From: Actinomycetota bacterium
Lineage (GTDB): Bacteria > Actinomycetota > Actinomycetes > Nanopelagicales > Nanopelagicaceae
NCBI GenBank assembly: GCA_010023045.1
Contig: RGJX01000001.1
Location: forward strand, 35,318-99,317
Reading direction: 5' to 3'
DNA: 64,000 bases
Of the stretch, positions 24,391 through 32,896 are shown in pieces. A program made the translations under genes and the position numbers. Positions within the stretch are counted from its first letter, which is position 1, and each line of letters starts with the position of its first letter. The notes beneath the pieces were generated by a model. It did not search any database and was not told where the DNA came from. It saw only the letters and a list, made by a program, of their open reading frames with translations.

Positions 24391-27300
24391 CACACATCTA
24401 CATGTAGCAAGTGGCTACTCATTTAAATATGGAACAAATCTTCCCGACCAACTAGTTGCTAGAGCTGGCGAGTTAGGGATGAACGCACTTGCCCTAACTG
24501 ATCGAGATACTCTCGCTGGCGCTATCCGTTTTGCCACAAGTTGCGAATTAAATTCAATCGCTCCGATTATCGGAATAGATATCGAGTATGAGAATCAATC
24601 TAGGTTGACACTTCTAGCTACTCCAAATAATTGGAGCTCGTTAGTTCGCCTAGTAACAGCGCTAAAACGACTTAGTTCACCTCCAGGCGCTGATTTCTTT
24701 ATTGCTAATGAAAGTCACACAAAAAATCTTCTTCTATTGCATGGACCAAGCTCTGAGGTAAGCCTGGCGATTCTCTCGCGTCGTTACGATAAAGCGCTCG
24801 CAATCTTAAATAAGACTAGAGATATATTTAAAGATCAAGCTCTTGAGTGCGTCACTCATCTAGAGAGCGAGGGAATCCGATCTACCGCACATGCTGCTAG
24901 AACCCTTGGATTTGCTAGAGATAATGATCTAAAAGTTGTATTAAGTAATGCCGTTCGAATGAGAGAACGTTTGGATGCCCCAATCGCCGATATCTTGGAT
25001 GCGACTCGAAATCTCTTGCCACTTCATCGCAGCGTTGTAGAGCGCAAGAACGCTGAGGCATTCTTGAAAAGTAGCGAGGAGATGGCTTATTTAGCGGAGA
25101 TTATCGCTAGGGCAGCCGGGGAGCGGAACGGAAGGCTTCTGCTTCGAACAACTAGAGAGTGGGCAGAATCGGCCCAACTATCGCCACGAATTGATATTGG
25201 AATCGGTTCGATTCACCTTCCCGAACCAAGCGTTGTTGGCGCATCTAGCCATGAAGAACTGGTGAACCAATTAAGAGAGCGTTCTTACTCAGGCATAAAT
25301 TGGCGTTATGGAAGTGAAGTATCTAGCGATGTAATAGATCGATTGGAGAAAGAGCTACAGATAATCAAAACCCTTGGCTACGAGTCATATTTCCTAACTG
25401 TCGCAGACGTGACCGATCGCGCTCGTAACTCTGGAATCCGAGTCGCAGCCCGAGGGAGCGGCGCTGGTTCACTTGTCTGCCACTTGCTTGGGATATCTGG
25501 GGTTGAGCCGCTATCACTTGGACTTCTCATGGAGCGATTTTGCTCGCCACTTAGAGCTGCGCTTCCTGATATCGATATCGATGTCGAATCAGCTCGCCGC
25601 CTTGAAATCTATGATCAAGTATTTGATTTCTATAAAGAGCGAGCCGCAACTGTTGCGATGTTTGATACATATCGCGCTCGCCATGCGATTCGTGATGTTG
25701 GCGCCGCGCTCTCACTTCCACCAATGGAGATTGATTTAGTAGCAAAGTCGCTACCGCACATAAGAGCGCGAAATATAGGTAAATCTCTAGAGAATCTGCC
25801 GGAACTTAAAACTCTAAATCTCACTTCGCCACTTTGGCGGATGGCGATTGGTTTGGCTGAACGACTAGATGGATTACCAAGAAACCTTGCAATGCATCCT
25901 TGCGCTGTTGTCTTATCTGATATCGGTTTATATGACCGCGCTCCAATTGAAGAGAATGCAAGCGGCTACCCAATGATTCAATGGGATAAGGATGATGTAG
26001 AGGCAATCGGCTTATTGAAGCTGGACATCCTTGGGGTACGGATGCAATCCACGCTTGCCTATGCTGTTACTGAGATAGAGCGGAGCGCTAATAAGAAGAT
26101 AGATATCGATTCGATACCTCTTGATGATGGCGCAACCTTCGAATTAATCCAATCAACTAAGACTCTAGGCCTATTCCAAATCGAGAGCCCTGGGCAACGT
26201 GAACTAGTAGGAAAGTTCGCACCCGAGAGCTTTAACGATCTGATAATCGATATCTCACTCTTCCGCCCCGGCCCGGTAAAGAGCGACATGATTACTCCAT
26301 TCTTAAATAGCCGGCAGGGCTGGAAGCCAAGATCAATCATCCATCCTGATCTCGCCCCGATATTGAGTGATACCGAAGGGGTTGTCGTATTCCACGAACA
26401 GGTCATCGAAATCATCTCGACTATGACTGGAGTCTCGCTAGCTGAAGCTGATGAGAAGCGACGCGCTTTAGGTGATCGCGATAGCCAACAAGTTATCTGT
26501 GATTGGTTCTTTCCGGCTGCGCTTGCTCGCGGTTACTCATTAGCGGTGGTAACAGAAATTTGGGATGTGCTGCGCGCCTTTGCCTCCTTTGGTTTCTGTA
26601 AAGCTCATGCCGCAGCCTTTGCACTACCCACCTATCAATCTGCTTGGTTAAAAACCCACTACCCAGCTGCTTTTCTAGCTGGCGTCTTAACTCATGATCC
26701 AGGGATGTATCCAAAGCGATTAATCCTCGATGAGGTCCGCCAATGCGGGATAAAGATCGCCCCAATTGATATCAACCGCTCAGATAGGAGCTATCGAGTA
26801 GAGGCTGGCGCGATTCGAATTGCTCTATCTGATGTGAGCGGCATTAGCGATAACGAGGTTGATTCGATAATGAAAGCCCGGCCATTTCTAGATCTCGCTG
26901 ACTTCGTACATAGAGCTGAAGTAAGTAAGCCGATTACCGAATCTCTACTTATGGTCGGAGCTTTTGACTCTTTATATGAAACTAACCTGAATCGTCGCGA
27001 TCTATTACTCCACTTAAATGATTTATATAAGTGGTCGCGCTCAACAAGTAAAACCAGTAGCTCCCAACTAACTATGGCCTTTACGCCATCGCTAGTTAAA
27101 AGTGGTCTACCTGATCTGAGAAGTGATGAATTGGTAAAGCATGAGATTGAGCATCTAAATATGGATATCTCACATCACATGATTGAGTTCTACTCTAATT
27201 TCTTAAATGAGATTGGTGCGGTTCGCTCAAGCGATTTATTAAAGCAACGCTCTAAATCTCAAGTCCTTGTCGCTGGAGTAAAAGTAGCGCTACAAACTCC

Positions 27301-27544
27301 GCCCGTAAGATCAGGCAAGCGAGTTATGTTTTTAACCCTCGATGATGGCTTTGGTTGTAGCGATGCCACTTTCTTTGAAGATACCCAAAAATCCTATGCA
27401 AGTACGCTTCTTAACTCTCAGCTCTTATTAGTTCGAGGAGAGATAAGAAGAACCGGACCTAGGGGAGTCTCGCTCCGCGCCACCGGGGCATGGGGACTAC
27501 TAGATGCCTATGAAAAGTGGCGTAATCTCGCATCTTGTGAGTGA
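24383..27544 (+). CDS. dnaE2: Error-prone DNA polymerase III alpha subunit
   Basis: 1053-aa C-family polymerase of the DnaE2/ImuC class. An N-terminal PHP domain begins FTHLHVASGYSFKYG; the polymerase core has RGSGAGSLVCHLLGIS, the catalytic PDIDIDVES near residue 395, LFQIESPGQRELV and FRPGPVKSDMI; the helix-hairpin-helix part and a C-terminal OB fold (LVAGVKVALQTPPVRSGKRV) follow. DnaE2 copies past lesions and causes SOS mutagenesis, normally with ImuA' and ImuB. Neither is here; a catalytically complete dinB follows instead. Clearly distinct from the replicative dnaE1 at 53.7 kb. Confidence 0.93.
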   Translation: MSFTHLHVASGYSFKYGTNLPDQLVARAGELGMNALALTDRDTLAGAIRFATSCELNSIAPIIGIDIEYENQSRLTLLATPNNWSSLVRLVTALKRLSSPPGADFFIANESHTKNLLLLHGPSSEVSLAILSRRYDKALAILNKTRDIFKDQALECVTHLESEGIRSTAHAARTLGFARDNDLKVVLSNAVRMRERLDAPIADILDATRNLLPLHRSVVERKNAEAFLKSSEEMAYLAEIIARAAGERNGRLLLRTTREWAESAQLSPRIDIGIGSIHLPEPSVVGASSHEELVNQLRERSYSGINWRYGSEVSSDVIDRLEKELQIIKTLGYESYFLTVADVTDRARNSGIRVAARGSGAGSLVCHLLGISGVEPLSLGLLMERFCSPLRAALPDIDIDVESARRLEIYDQVFDFYKERAATVAMFDTYRARHAIRDVGAALSLPPMEIDLVAKSLPHIRARNIGKSLENLPELKTLNLTSPLWRMAIGLAERLDGLPRNLAMHPCAVVLSDIGLYDRAPIEENASGYPMIQWDKDDVEAIGLLKLDILGVRMQSTLAYAVTEIERSANKKIDIDSIPLDDGATFELIQSTKTLGLFQIESPGQRELVGKFAPESFNDLIIDISLFRPGPVKSDMITPFLNSRQGWKPRSIIHPDLAPILSDTEGVVVFHEQVIEIISTMTGVSLAEADEKRRALGDRDSQQVICDWFFPAALARGYSLAVVTEIWDVLRAFASFGFCKAHAAAFALPTYQSAWLKTHYPAAFLAGVLTHDPGMYPKRLILDEVRQCGIKIAPIDINRSDRSYRVEAGAIRIALSDVSGISDNEVDSIMKARPFLDLADFVHRAEVSKPITESLLMVGAFDSLYETNLNRRDLLLHLNDLYKWSRSTSKTSSSQLTMAFTPSLVKSGLPDLRSDELVKHEIEHLNMDISHHMIEFYSNFLNEIGAVRSSDLLKQRSKSQVLVAGVKVALQTPPVRSGKRVMFLTLDDGFGCSDATFFEDTQKSYASTLLNSQLLLVRGEIRRTGPRGVSLRATGAWGLLDAYEKWRNLASCE

Positions 27545-27548
27545 AGCA

Positions 27549-28760
27549 ATGAGAGAGCGCTCCACAATCCTCCATGTAGATATGGATGCATTCTTTGCCT
27601 CGGTATCTGAACTTGACTACCCGCAATACCGTGGAAAACCGCTAGTCGTAGGAGCTGGAGCGAGGGGAGTAGTTCTCTCTGCAAATTACCTGGCGCGAAA
27701 GTTCGGCATTCGCGCTGCCATGCCGGTATCGCGAGCGCAACGCATGGCCCCAACGGCGGTATTCATCCCGCCTGATCATGAACGTTATTCCGAAGTCTCA
27801 CGAAGAGTTATGGAGATTTTCTTTGATTTCACTCCTCATGTCGAACCACTATCACTTGATGAAGCCTTCCTTGATGTAAGTGGTTCGAAGCGATTATTTG
27901 GTGAGGGAAGAGATATTGCAGCCCAGATTAGAAAACGCGTTAAAGAGCAAGAACGGATTACATGTTCGGTCGGAATTGCGAGTTCAAAATTCATCGCAAA
28001 ATTAGCCTCTGGAAGATGTAAACCTGATGGCATGCTGGAGATTCAAGATGAGCGGGTTCTTACATTCTTACATCCACTTCCGGTAGGGGAGTTGTGGGGT
28101 GTTGGACCAAAGACAAATGAAGAGCTACAAAGATTGGGATTGCGCACTGTTGGAGAGATTGCCAACACTCCATTAGCGACCCTAAAGCGCGCCCTTGGTG
28201 ATGGAGCCGGGGAGTCTCTCTACGAATTGGCTTGGGGTAGAGATTTTCGAGAGGTAATAACGGACTCTCCCGAGAAGAGCATTAGCGCTGCTGAGACTTT
28301 TGCATATGACTTAGAGGATCGCGAAGAGATTTTCCGTGAATTGCTCCGACTTTCGGAGCGAGCGACCCATCGAATGCGAAAGCGCGAATTGAGAGCCAGA
28401 ACAATCGGATTAAAGGTCCGTTTCTCCGACTTTACAAATACCACCAAGTCAAAAACTCTCCCCCTTCCCATAAATGGGATGCATGAGGTATTTGAAGTTG
28501 CGCGCGATCTCTTTACCTCTTTGAGATTAGATGGCTCGAGAATTCGACTTCTTGGAGTATCGCTAGAAAATTTAGTTGACGAGGAGGGCGCAGTCGAACA
28601 ATTACTTTTGGGCGAGCGCGAGAGCGGTTGGCGTGAGGCGCAAGTCGCGATTGATCGAGCAATCACCAGATTCGGTAGCGGTTCAGTTCAGCCAGCTCGC
28701 CTTGTAGAAGAGCCCTCTCAGGAAGGTGCTAGCGACGACCCAGCCACTTCTGAGCGCTGA
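27549..28760 (+). CDS. dinB: DNA polymerase IV (Y-family)
   Basis: 403-aa Y-family polymerase (start at ATG 27549, 4 bp after dnaE2; GTG 27537 is an alternative). Catalytic residues are intact: HVDMDAFFASV (Asp11) and SLDEAFLD (Asp104, Glu105), so it is not the inactive ImuB type. The steric-gate region DAFFAS, the thumb (GVGPKTNEELQRLG) and little finger domain are normal. EQLLLGE in the C-terminal part resembles the clamp-binding QLVLGL of E. coli Pol IV. It does translesion synthesis and, by operon position, is induced with DnaE2 through LexA. Confidence 0.95.
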   Translation: MRERSTILHVDMDAFFASVSELDYPQYRGKPLVVGAGARGVVLSANYLARKFGIRAAMPVSRAQRMAPTAVFIPPDHERYSEVSRRVMEIFFDFTPHVEPLSLDEAFLDVSGSKRLFGEGRDIAAQIRKRVKEQERITCSVGIASSKFIAKLASGRCKPDGMLEIQDERVLTFLHPLPVGELWGVGPKTNEELQRLGLRTVGEIANTPLATLKRALGDGAGESLYELAWGRDFREVITDSPEKSISAAETFAYDLEDREEIFRELLRLSERATHRMRKRELRARTIGLKVRFSDFTNTTKSKTLPLPINGMHEVFEVARDLFTSLRLDGSRIRLLGVSLENLVDEEGAVEQLLLGERESGWREAQVAIDRAITRFGSGSVQPARLVEEPSQEGASDDPATSER

Positions 28761-28810
28761 GTGAGTAATTCGACTTTCCCTCCACAATTCCTTCTACTAT
28801 TGTCAGCGCT

Positions 28811-29167
28811 ATGCCACTTTCTGAGCATGAGAAGCGCCTATTGGCCGAGATGGAAGAAGCTCTCGCTGCCGATGACCCTCGCCTTATCTCTGCCTTTAGC
28901 GGCAAGACCCCAAGCCGAACTCGAGTAGTTGTTGGATTCCTTCTAGTCGTAGTTGGAATCATTGGACTGCTCACGGGAATGGTCTCCCAAACCCCTCCGA
29001 TTGGCATAGCTGGATTTGCAATCTCTTTGAGTGGAGCGGTTCTTGCCATTTCTAACCTTGGAGGCCTGATGAATAGCCTCAAAGATCGAGTCCCACGTGA
29101 AAAGAAGGGGCCCAAGTGGAGCGCCCGCTTTGAAGAGCGTTGGGATCGAAGGAACCTTGGCGAGTAG
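28811..29167 (+). CDS. DUF3040 membrane protein
   Basis: 118-aa protein of the actinobacterial DUF3040 family: N-terminal PLSEHEKRLLAEMEEALAADDP, two membrane helices (about 36-56 and 62-82), and a basic cytosolic tail. Function unknown. Homologs stand just before mraZ in many Actinobacteria (Rv2169c in M. tuberculosis), as here. TACTAT lies 10 nt upstream of the ATG, so it may have its own short-leader promoter. An intrinsic terminator follows. Confidence 0.88.
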   Translation: MPLSEHEKRLLAEMEEALAADDPRLISAFSGKTPSRTRVVVGFLLVVVGIIGLLTGMVSQTPPIGIAGFAISLSGAVLAISNLGGLMNSLKDRVPREKKGPKWSARFEERWDRRNLGE

Positions 29168-29193
29168 CTAACCCGCCCCAATCCGTCTTACGG

Positions 29194-29217
29194 CCCGCCC
29201 TGGAGGCGGGTTTTTTT
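29194..29217 (+). terminator. Intrinsic terminator after the DUF3040 gene
   Basis: CCCGCC-CTGGA-GGCGGG followed by seven T residues, 26 bp after the stop codon. It isolates the SOS/DUF3040 region from the dcw cluster. Confidence 0.92.
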
Positions 29218-29264
29218 ATACCCAAAATCAAGTGGAGGAGCGCTTCGTTGCCTCCGCATAGAAA

Positions 29265-29310
29265 TGGAGAAGGGTGGTTGAAAATGGAGTAAAAGGGAGT
29301 AAAGTGGGGA
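29265..29310 (+). promoter_or_regulatory. Five MraZ boxes at exact 10-bp spacing
   Basis: TGGAG, TGGTT, TGGAG, GGGAG and TGGGG begin at 29265, 29275, 29285, 29295 and 29305. Known MraZ targets are direct TGGGN-type repeats separated by 5 nt before mraZ, so this is an extended operator (three or four copies are usual). MraZ should repress its own dcw operon here. A 7-bp hairpin (GCAGAAC/GTTCTGC, 29316-29333) lies between the boxes and the ribosome site and may be part of the leader. Confidence 0.8.
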
Positions 29311-29356
29311 ATTAAGCAGAACGGGGGTTCTGCGGCAAGACCGGGGGAGGTATCAA

Positions 29357-29788
29357 GTGTTTTTAGGCACCCATGAACCTCGTCTCGATGAAAAAGGTCG
29401 ATTGATTCTCCCCGCAAAATTCCGCGATGAATTAGCAAATGGATTGGTAATTACAAAAGGTCAAGAGCGTTGTTTGTATGTATTTCCAAGTAGCGAATTT
29501 GCTCGAATCACAGAACAGCTAAAACAAGCGCCATTAACTGCAAAATCAGCTCGCGACTACATGCGCGTGATGTTTGCCGGTGCGCACGATGAAATTCCAG
29601 ATAAGCAAGGTCGCGTCATGATTCCAAATGGACTTCGTGAATATGCAGCCCTGGAGCGAGATTGCGTAGTAATTGGCGCAAATACCCGAGTTGAAATTTG
29701 GGATAGCAAATCATGGAAGAGCTATCTAAAGGATCGTGAAAAAGGTTTTGCAGAAGTCTCCGAGGAGGTGTTCCCGGGATTGTTCTAA
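29357..29788 (+). CDS. mraZ: Transcriptional regulator MraZ
   Basis: 143-aa MraZ with two AbrB-like swapped-hairpin repeats: [22 protein letters not shown] and [21 protein letters not shown], each with the DxxGR core. It binds repeats before its own gene and represses the division and cell wall cluster. GTG start at 29357, preceded by GGGGGAGG with 6-nt spacing. First gene of the dcw run; a structured RNA lies between it and rsmH. Confidence 0.95.
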   Translation: MFLGTHEPRLDEKGRLILPAKFRDELANGLVITKGQERCLYVFPSSEFARITEQLKQAPLTAKSARDYMRVMFAGAHDEIPDKQGRVMIPNGLREYAALERDCVVIGANTRVEIWDSKSWKSYLKDREKGFAEVSEEVFPGLF

Positions 29789-29797
29789 ATCTTTAGG

Positions 29798-29895
29798 CCT
29801 CTTCTCTGGCCACCGCCGACCTTCAGCGAGCGACGCCCCTTCCCCGGCGCCGCTTGAACCCCAGATCCGTCGGCCGGCGGTGACCAGAGCAGAGG
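29798..29895 (+). ncRNA. Long structured RNA between mraZ and rsmH, candidate mraW RNA motif
   Basis: CCTCT, CTCTGG and CACCGCCG pair with CGGCGGTG, CCAGAG and AGAGG to make a 19-bp helix with two single mismatches, capped by a second GC-rich hairpin (AGCG...CGCT). The stretch is far more GC-rich than its surroundings and codes for nothing. A conserved cis-regulatory RNA called the mraW motif is known upstream of mraW/rsmH in Actinobacteria, in just this position. I match by place and structure, not by a model search. Confidence 0.7.
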
Positions 29896-29937
29896 AAGAG
29901 AGGTAAGGAATTAAGGGAGAAGATGAAAGAGGGGAAG

Positions 29938-30879
29938 ATGGCACACCAATCTGTGATGTTAGAACGTTGCATCACTCTTCTCACTCCATCAATTGACCGA
30001 AGTGCAAATCCGATAGTCATCGATGCAACGCTAGGACTCGGCGGCCACTCCGAAGCTCTATTAGAGCGATTCCCAAATCTTCGAATCGTTGGATTAGATC
30101 GAGATAGCGAGGCGCTTAGCCTTGCAACTACCCGGTTGGCCAAATTTGGTTCACGATTCACGGTGGTTCATGCTGTTTATGACCAGATGCCAGAAGTCCT
30201 AAGTGAACTAGGGATTGATGGCGTTGATGGAATCCTCTTTGATTTAGGAGTCTCATCGCTACAACTTGATGAGACGGCTCGAGGCTTTTCCTATTCAAAT
30301 ACTGCGCCACTTGATATGCGGATGGATCAGAGCTCTAAGCTCACCGCAAAGGATGTTTTAGAGAACTATTCGAAGGAAGACTTAGTAAGAGTCCTTCGTA
30401 CTTATGGCGAAGAGAGATTTGCGCCTCGAATCGTAGATAACATAATTAAAGCCCGTAATGCCGGAAGCTTGAAGACGACTACCGACCTTGCTGAGATAGT
30501 AAAAGCAAGCATTCCGGCGCCCGCGAGAAGAGTCGGCGGAAACCCCGCGAAACGTACCTTCCAAGCGCTTCGGATTGAGGTCAATCAAGAACTCTCAACG
30601 CTAGAACGGGCAATTCCAAAGGCGCTAGAACTCATAAGAGTTGGTGGGCGTGTAGTAGTGATGTCATTTCAGTCTCTTGAGGACAAGATTGTAAAAGAAA
30701 TTTTTGCTAAGGCGTCTGAGTCAAAGAATCCAAAAGGTCTCCCAGTAGAAATCGATCATTTGAGGGCGAAGTACCAACTTGTTTTCCGCGGAAGTGAGAG
30801 CGCTAGCCCCGAAGAGATAGAGATGAATTCCCGTGCGCAATCCGTCCGGTTACGTGCGATTGAGCGGGTGGCGATCTAA
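29938..30879 (+). CDS. rsmH: 16S rRNA (cytosine-1402 N4) methyltransferase
   Basis: 313-aa SAM-dependent methyltransferase RsmH (MraW). MAHQSVML at the start, the SAM-binding DATLGLGGHSEALLERF, VGLDRDSEAL, GILFDLGVSSLQLD and the C-terminal VVMSFQSLEDKIVKE and NSRAQSVRLRA are all present. It fine-tunes the ribosomal P site by methylating C1402. I prefer ATG 29938 (after GAGGGG) to the track's 29923. The stop overlaps the ftsL start by one base. Confidence 0.95.
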   Translation: MAHQSVMLERCITLLTPSIDRSANPIVIDATLGLGGHSEALLERFPNLRIVGLDRDSEALSLATTRLAKFGSRFTVVHAVYDQMPEVLSELGIDGVDGILFDLGVSSLQLDETARGFSYSNTAPLDMRMDQSSKLTAKDVLENYSKEDLVRVLRTYGEERFAPRIVDNIIKARNAGSLKTTTDLAEIVKASIPAPARRVGGNPAKRTFQALRIEVNQELSTLERAIPKALELIRVGGRVVVMSFQSLEDKIVKEIFAKASESKNPKGLPVEIDHLRAKYQLVFRGSESASPEEIEMNSRAQSVRLRAIERVAI

Positions 30880-31283
30880 TGGCGCTATCCGCTCTCGCAC
30901 CGGCCGTAGCGAAGTCGCGTAAGGCTGTTGTAGATCGCTCAACTCGTGCTGTCCTTCGTTTAGTTCCTGATCTAAAGCCGACTCCCGGAGAGCAAGCGAG
31001 CGATCGCCTCTTCTACGGATTAATCGGATTGATTCTCTCCTTGGGATTACTTGGATTATTAGGAATCAATATTCTGCTTGGAAACGATGCAGTTCGAATT
31101 AGGGAATTGAAGTTGGAGGCGATTGCAATTAACGAAGAGCGCGAAGCCGCCCTCCGTGAGGTTGCTCGAATCTCTACCCCTGAAAATCTTGCGGCGCGGG
31201 CCACAACCTTAGGAATGGTGCCAAGCACCACTCCGCGATTCTTGGATCTAACCGAGACAGTAGAAGTTAAGGCGAAGCCCTAG
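30879..31283 (+). CDS. ftsL: FtsL-like cell division protein
   Basis: 134-aa bitopic protein: basic cytosolic N-terminus, one helix (about residues 45-68, LIGLILSLGLLGLLGINILL), then a short extracytoplasmic coiled coil (about 72-105) with a TPENLAARATTLGMVP segment as in FtsL/DivIC proteins. It should bridge FtsQ, FtsW and FtsI at the septum. Sequence similarity is weak as usual for FtsL; position between rsmH and ftsI is the main support. Confidence 0.82.
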   Translation: MALSALAPAVAKSRKAVVDRSTRAVLRLVPDLKPTPGEQASDRLFYGLIGLILSLGLLGLLGINILLGNDAVRIRELKLEAIAINEEREAALREVARISTPENLAARATTLGMVPSTTPRFLDLTETVEVKAKP

Positions 31284-32896
31284 ATGCCACACGACATGAT
31301 CTCGCTCCGCCGAATCCGGTATTTAGTAGCGATTTCGTTAGTTCTTATCGTTGCCTTCGCAGTTCGCTTAGTTGATGTTCAAGCAGTTAGGGCGGCTGGC
31401 TATGCCAACCGAGCAGATTCCGAACTTGCTAAAAAGTCGATTATCTTGGCACCGAGAGGCGCAATCACCGATATAAATGGCGTTGAGTTTGCTCGCTCCG
31501 TGATTTCTTATCGAATACTTGTAGATCAAGCAATCGTCGACTATCCCAAAAAACTAGCGAGCCTGGCCGCACCGATTCTGGATATGAAGGAATCAGAGCT
31601 ACTTCCGCTTTTGATTGGTGATCGAAGGTATGTAGTTATCAATAAGAGCGTCAAGCCCGCGGTATGGCGAAACTTGGAAGAATCTATTGATAGCTACAAC
31701 GCCGCCATTATGGAGACCGAGAATGGTTTCAGTAAAAGACTCTCTGGTTTTTTTGCCGAGCGAATCTATGCGCGTGAATATCCAGAAGGTGAGCTCGGCG
31801 CCGCAGTCGTTGGATTTGTAAATCAAGAGGGAAGTGGCGCTGCTGGACTTGAGTACAGCATGAATTCAACTTTGGCGGGCGTAAATGGTGAATACACCTA
31901 TTCCAATGCCGGCGGAACCATAATCCCGGGAACTCAGAAGATTACTGCGGAGGAGCGGAAGGGCAACACAATCCACTTAACTATTGATCGCGATATTCAA
32001 TGGGTAGCGCAAGAAGCAATCATGAAAGCAGTCAAGAAAGCACGCGCGCTTTCTGGGACCGTGATTGTGATGGATCCCGCGACTGGAGAGATCATTGCTC
32101 ACGCAACTTATCCATCATTTACCCCTGGCAAGACTCAAGGTGTAGATCCATATCGCTGGAAGAATCCTTCCGTTCAAGAAGTGTATGAACCCGGTTCAAC
32201 CGGAAAGGTTGTGACTTTTGCTGCGGCGATGGAAGAAGGCAAAGTCGAGCCAGAAACAGTTCTCACTGTTCCATATAAATTGAAGCGTTCAATAAAGGTA
32301 TTTAAAGATCACGACCCACACCCGGTTTTACGGTTGACTTTAGCTGGCGCGCTTGCCCAATCAAGCAATACTGCATCAATAAAGGAGTTCGAGTGACGCC
32401 GACACTGATTGCAGGAATCAGCGATGCAGCTGGACGGTACACCCCTGCTGAAAGGCAATCTTCAAATCGTGTAATTAGTAGTGAAACAGCTTCCAAGTTG
32501 CGATTGATGATGGAGAGCGTCGTATCTGCGGCTGGAACTGCGCCAGGTGCCGCCATTTCCGGCTATAGAGTCGCAGGAAAAACTGGAACCGCGCGAAGAA
32601 TTGATGATAGCTGTGGTTGCTACCGCGGTTATACAGCTTCCTTTATTGGATTTGCACCAGCGGATAAACCTAAGTTTGTAGCGAGCGTAACGATTCAAGA
32701 TCCAAAAGGTATTTATTACGGTGGTTATCTAGGTGGTCCAGTATTTAAAGAAGTTATGAGCTTTGTACTAAAGGATCAGCATGTGCCACCGACGCAAAAG
32801 TCGGACGGCCTATATCCGCTTGACGAAAAGGCGCTAAAGAAGAAAATTGCTGCAGAGCAAGCTGCGCAAGAGAATCAAACAAAGCGAAATCACTGA
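31284..32896 (+). pseudogene. ftsI: Penicillin-binding protein FtsI, frame broken by an internal deletion
   Basis: The class B transpeptidase of the septum in two frames. Frame one (31284-32396) has the N-terminal helix, dimerisation domain (APRGAITDINGVEFARS), the active-site STGK in YEPGSTGKVVTFA and the second motif SSN. It stops shortly after SSNTASIK. Frame two (32393-32896) resumes at GVRVTPTLIAG and has AGKTGTA, the third catalytic motif. Relatives have about 70 residues between these points, so about 200 bp are missing and the frame shifts. FtsI is essential in walled bacteria, hence artefact or a minor variant is more likely than a true null. The murE start overlaps the stop. Confidence 0.87.

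Noticed and set aside
27508-28666. Minus-strand ORFs opposite dinB
   Set aside because: Shadows of a clearly conserved plus-strand polymerase.
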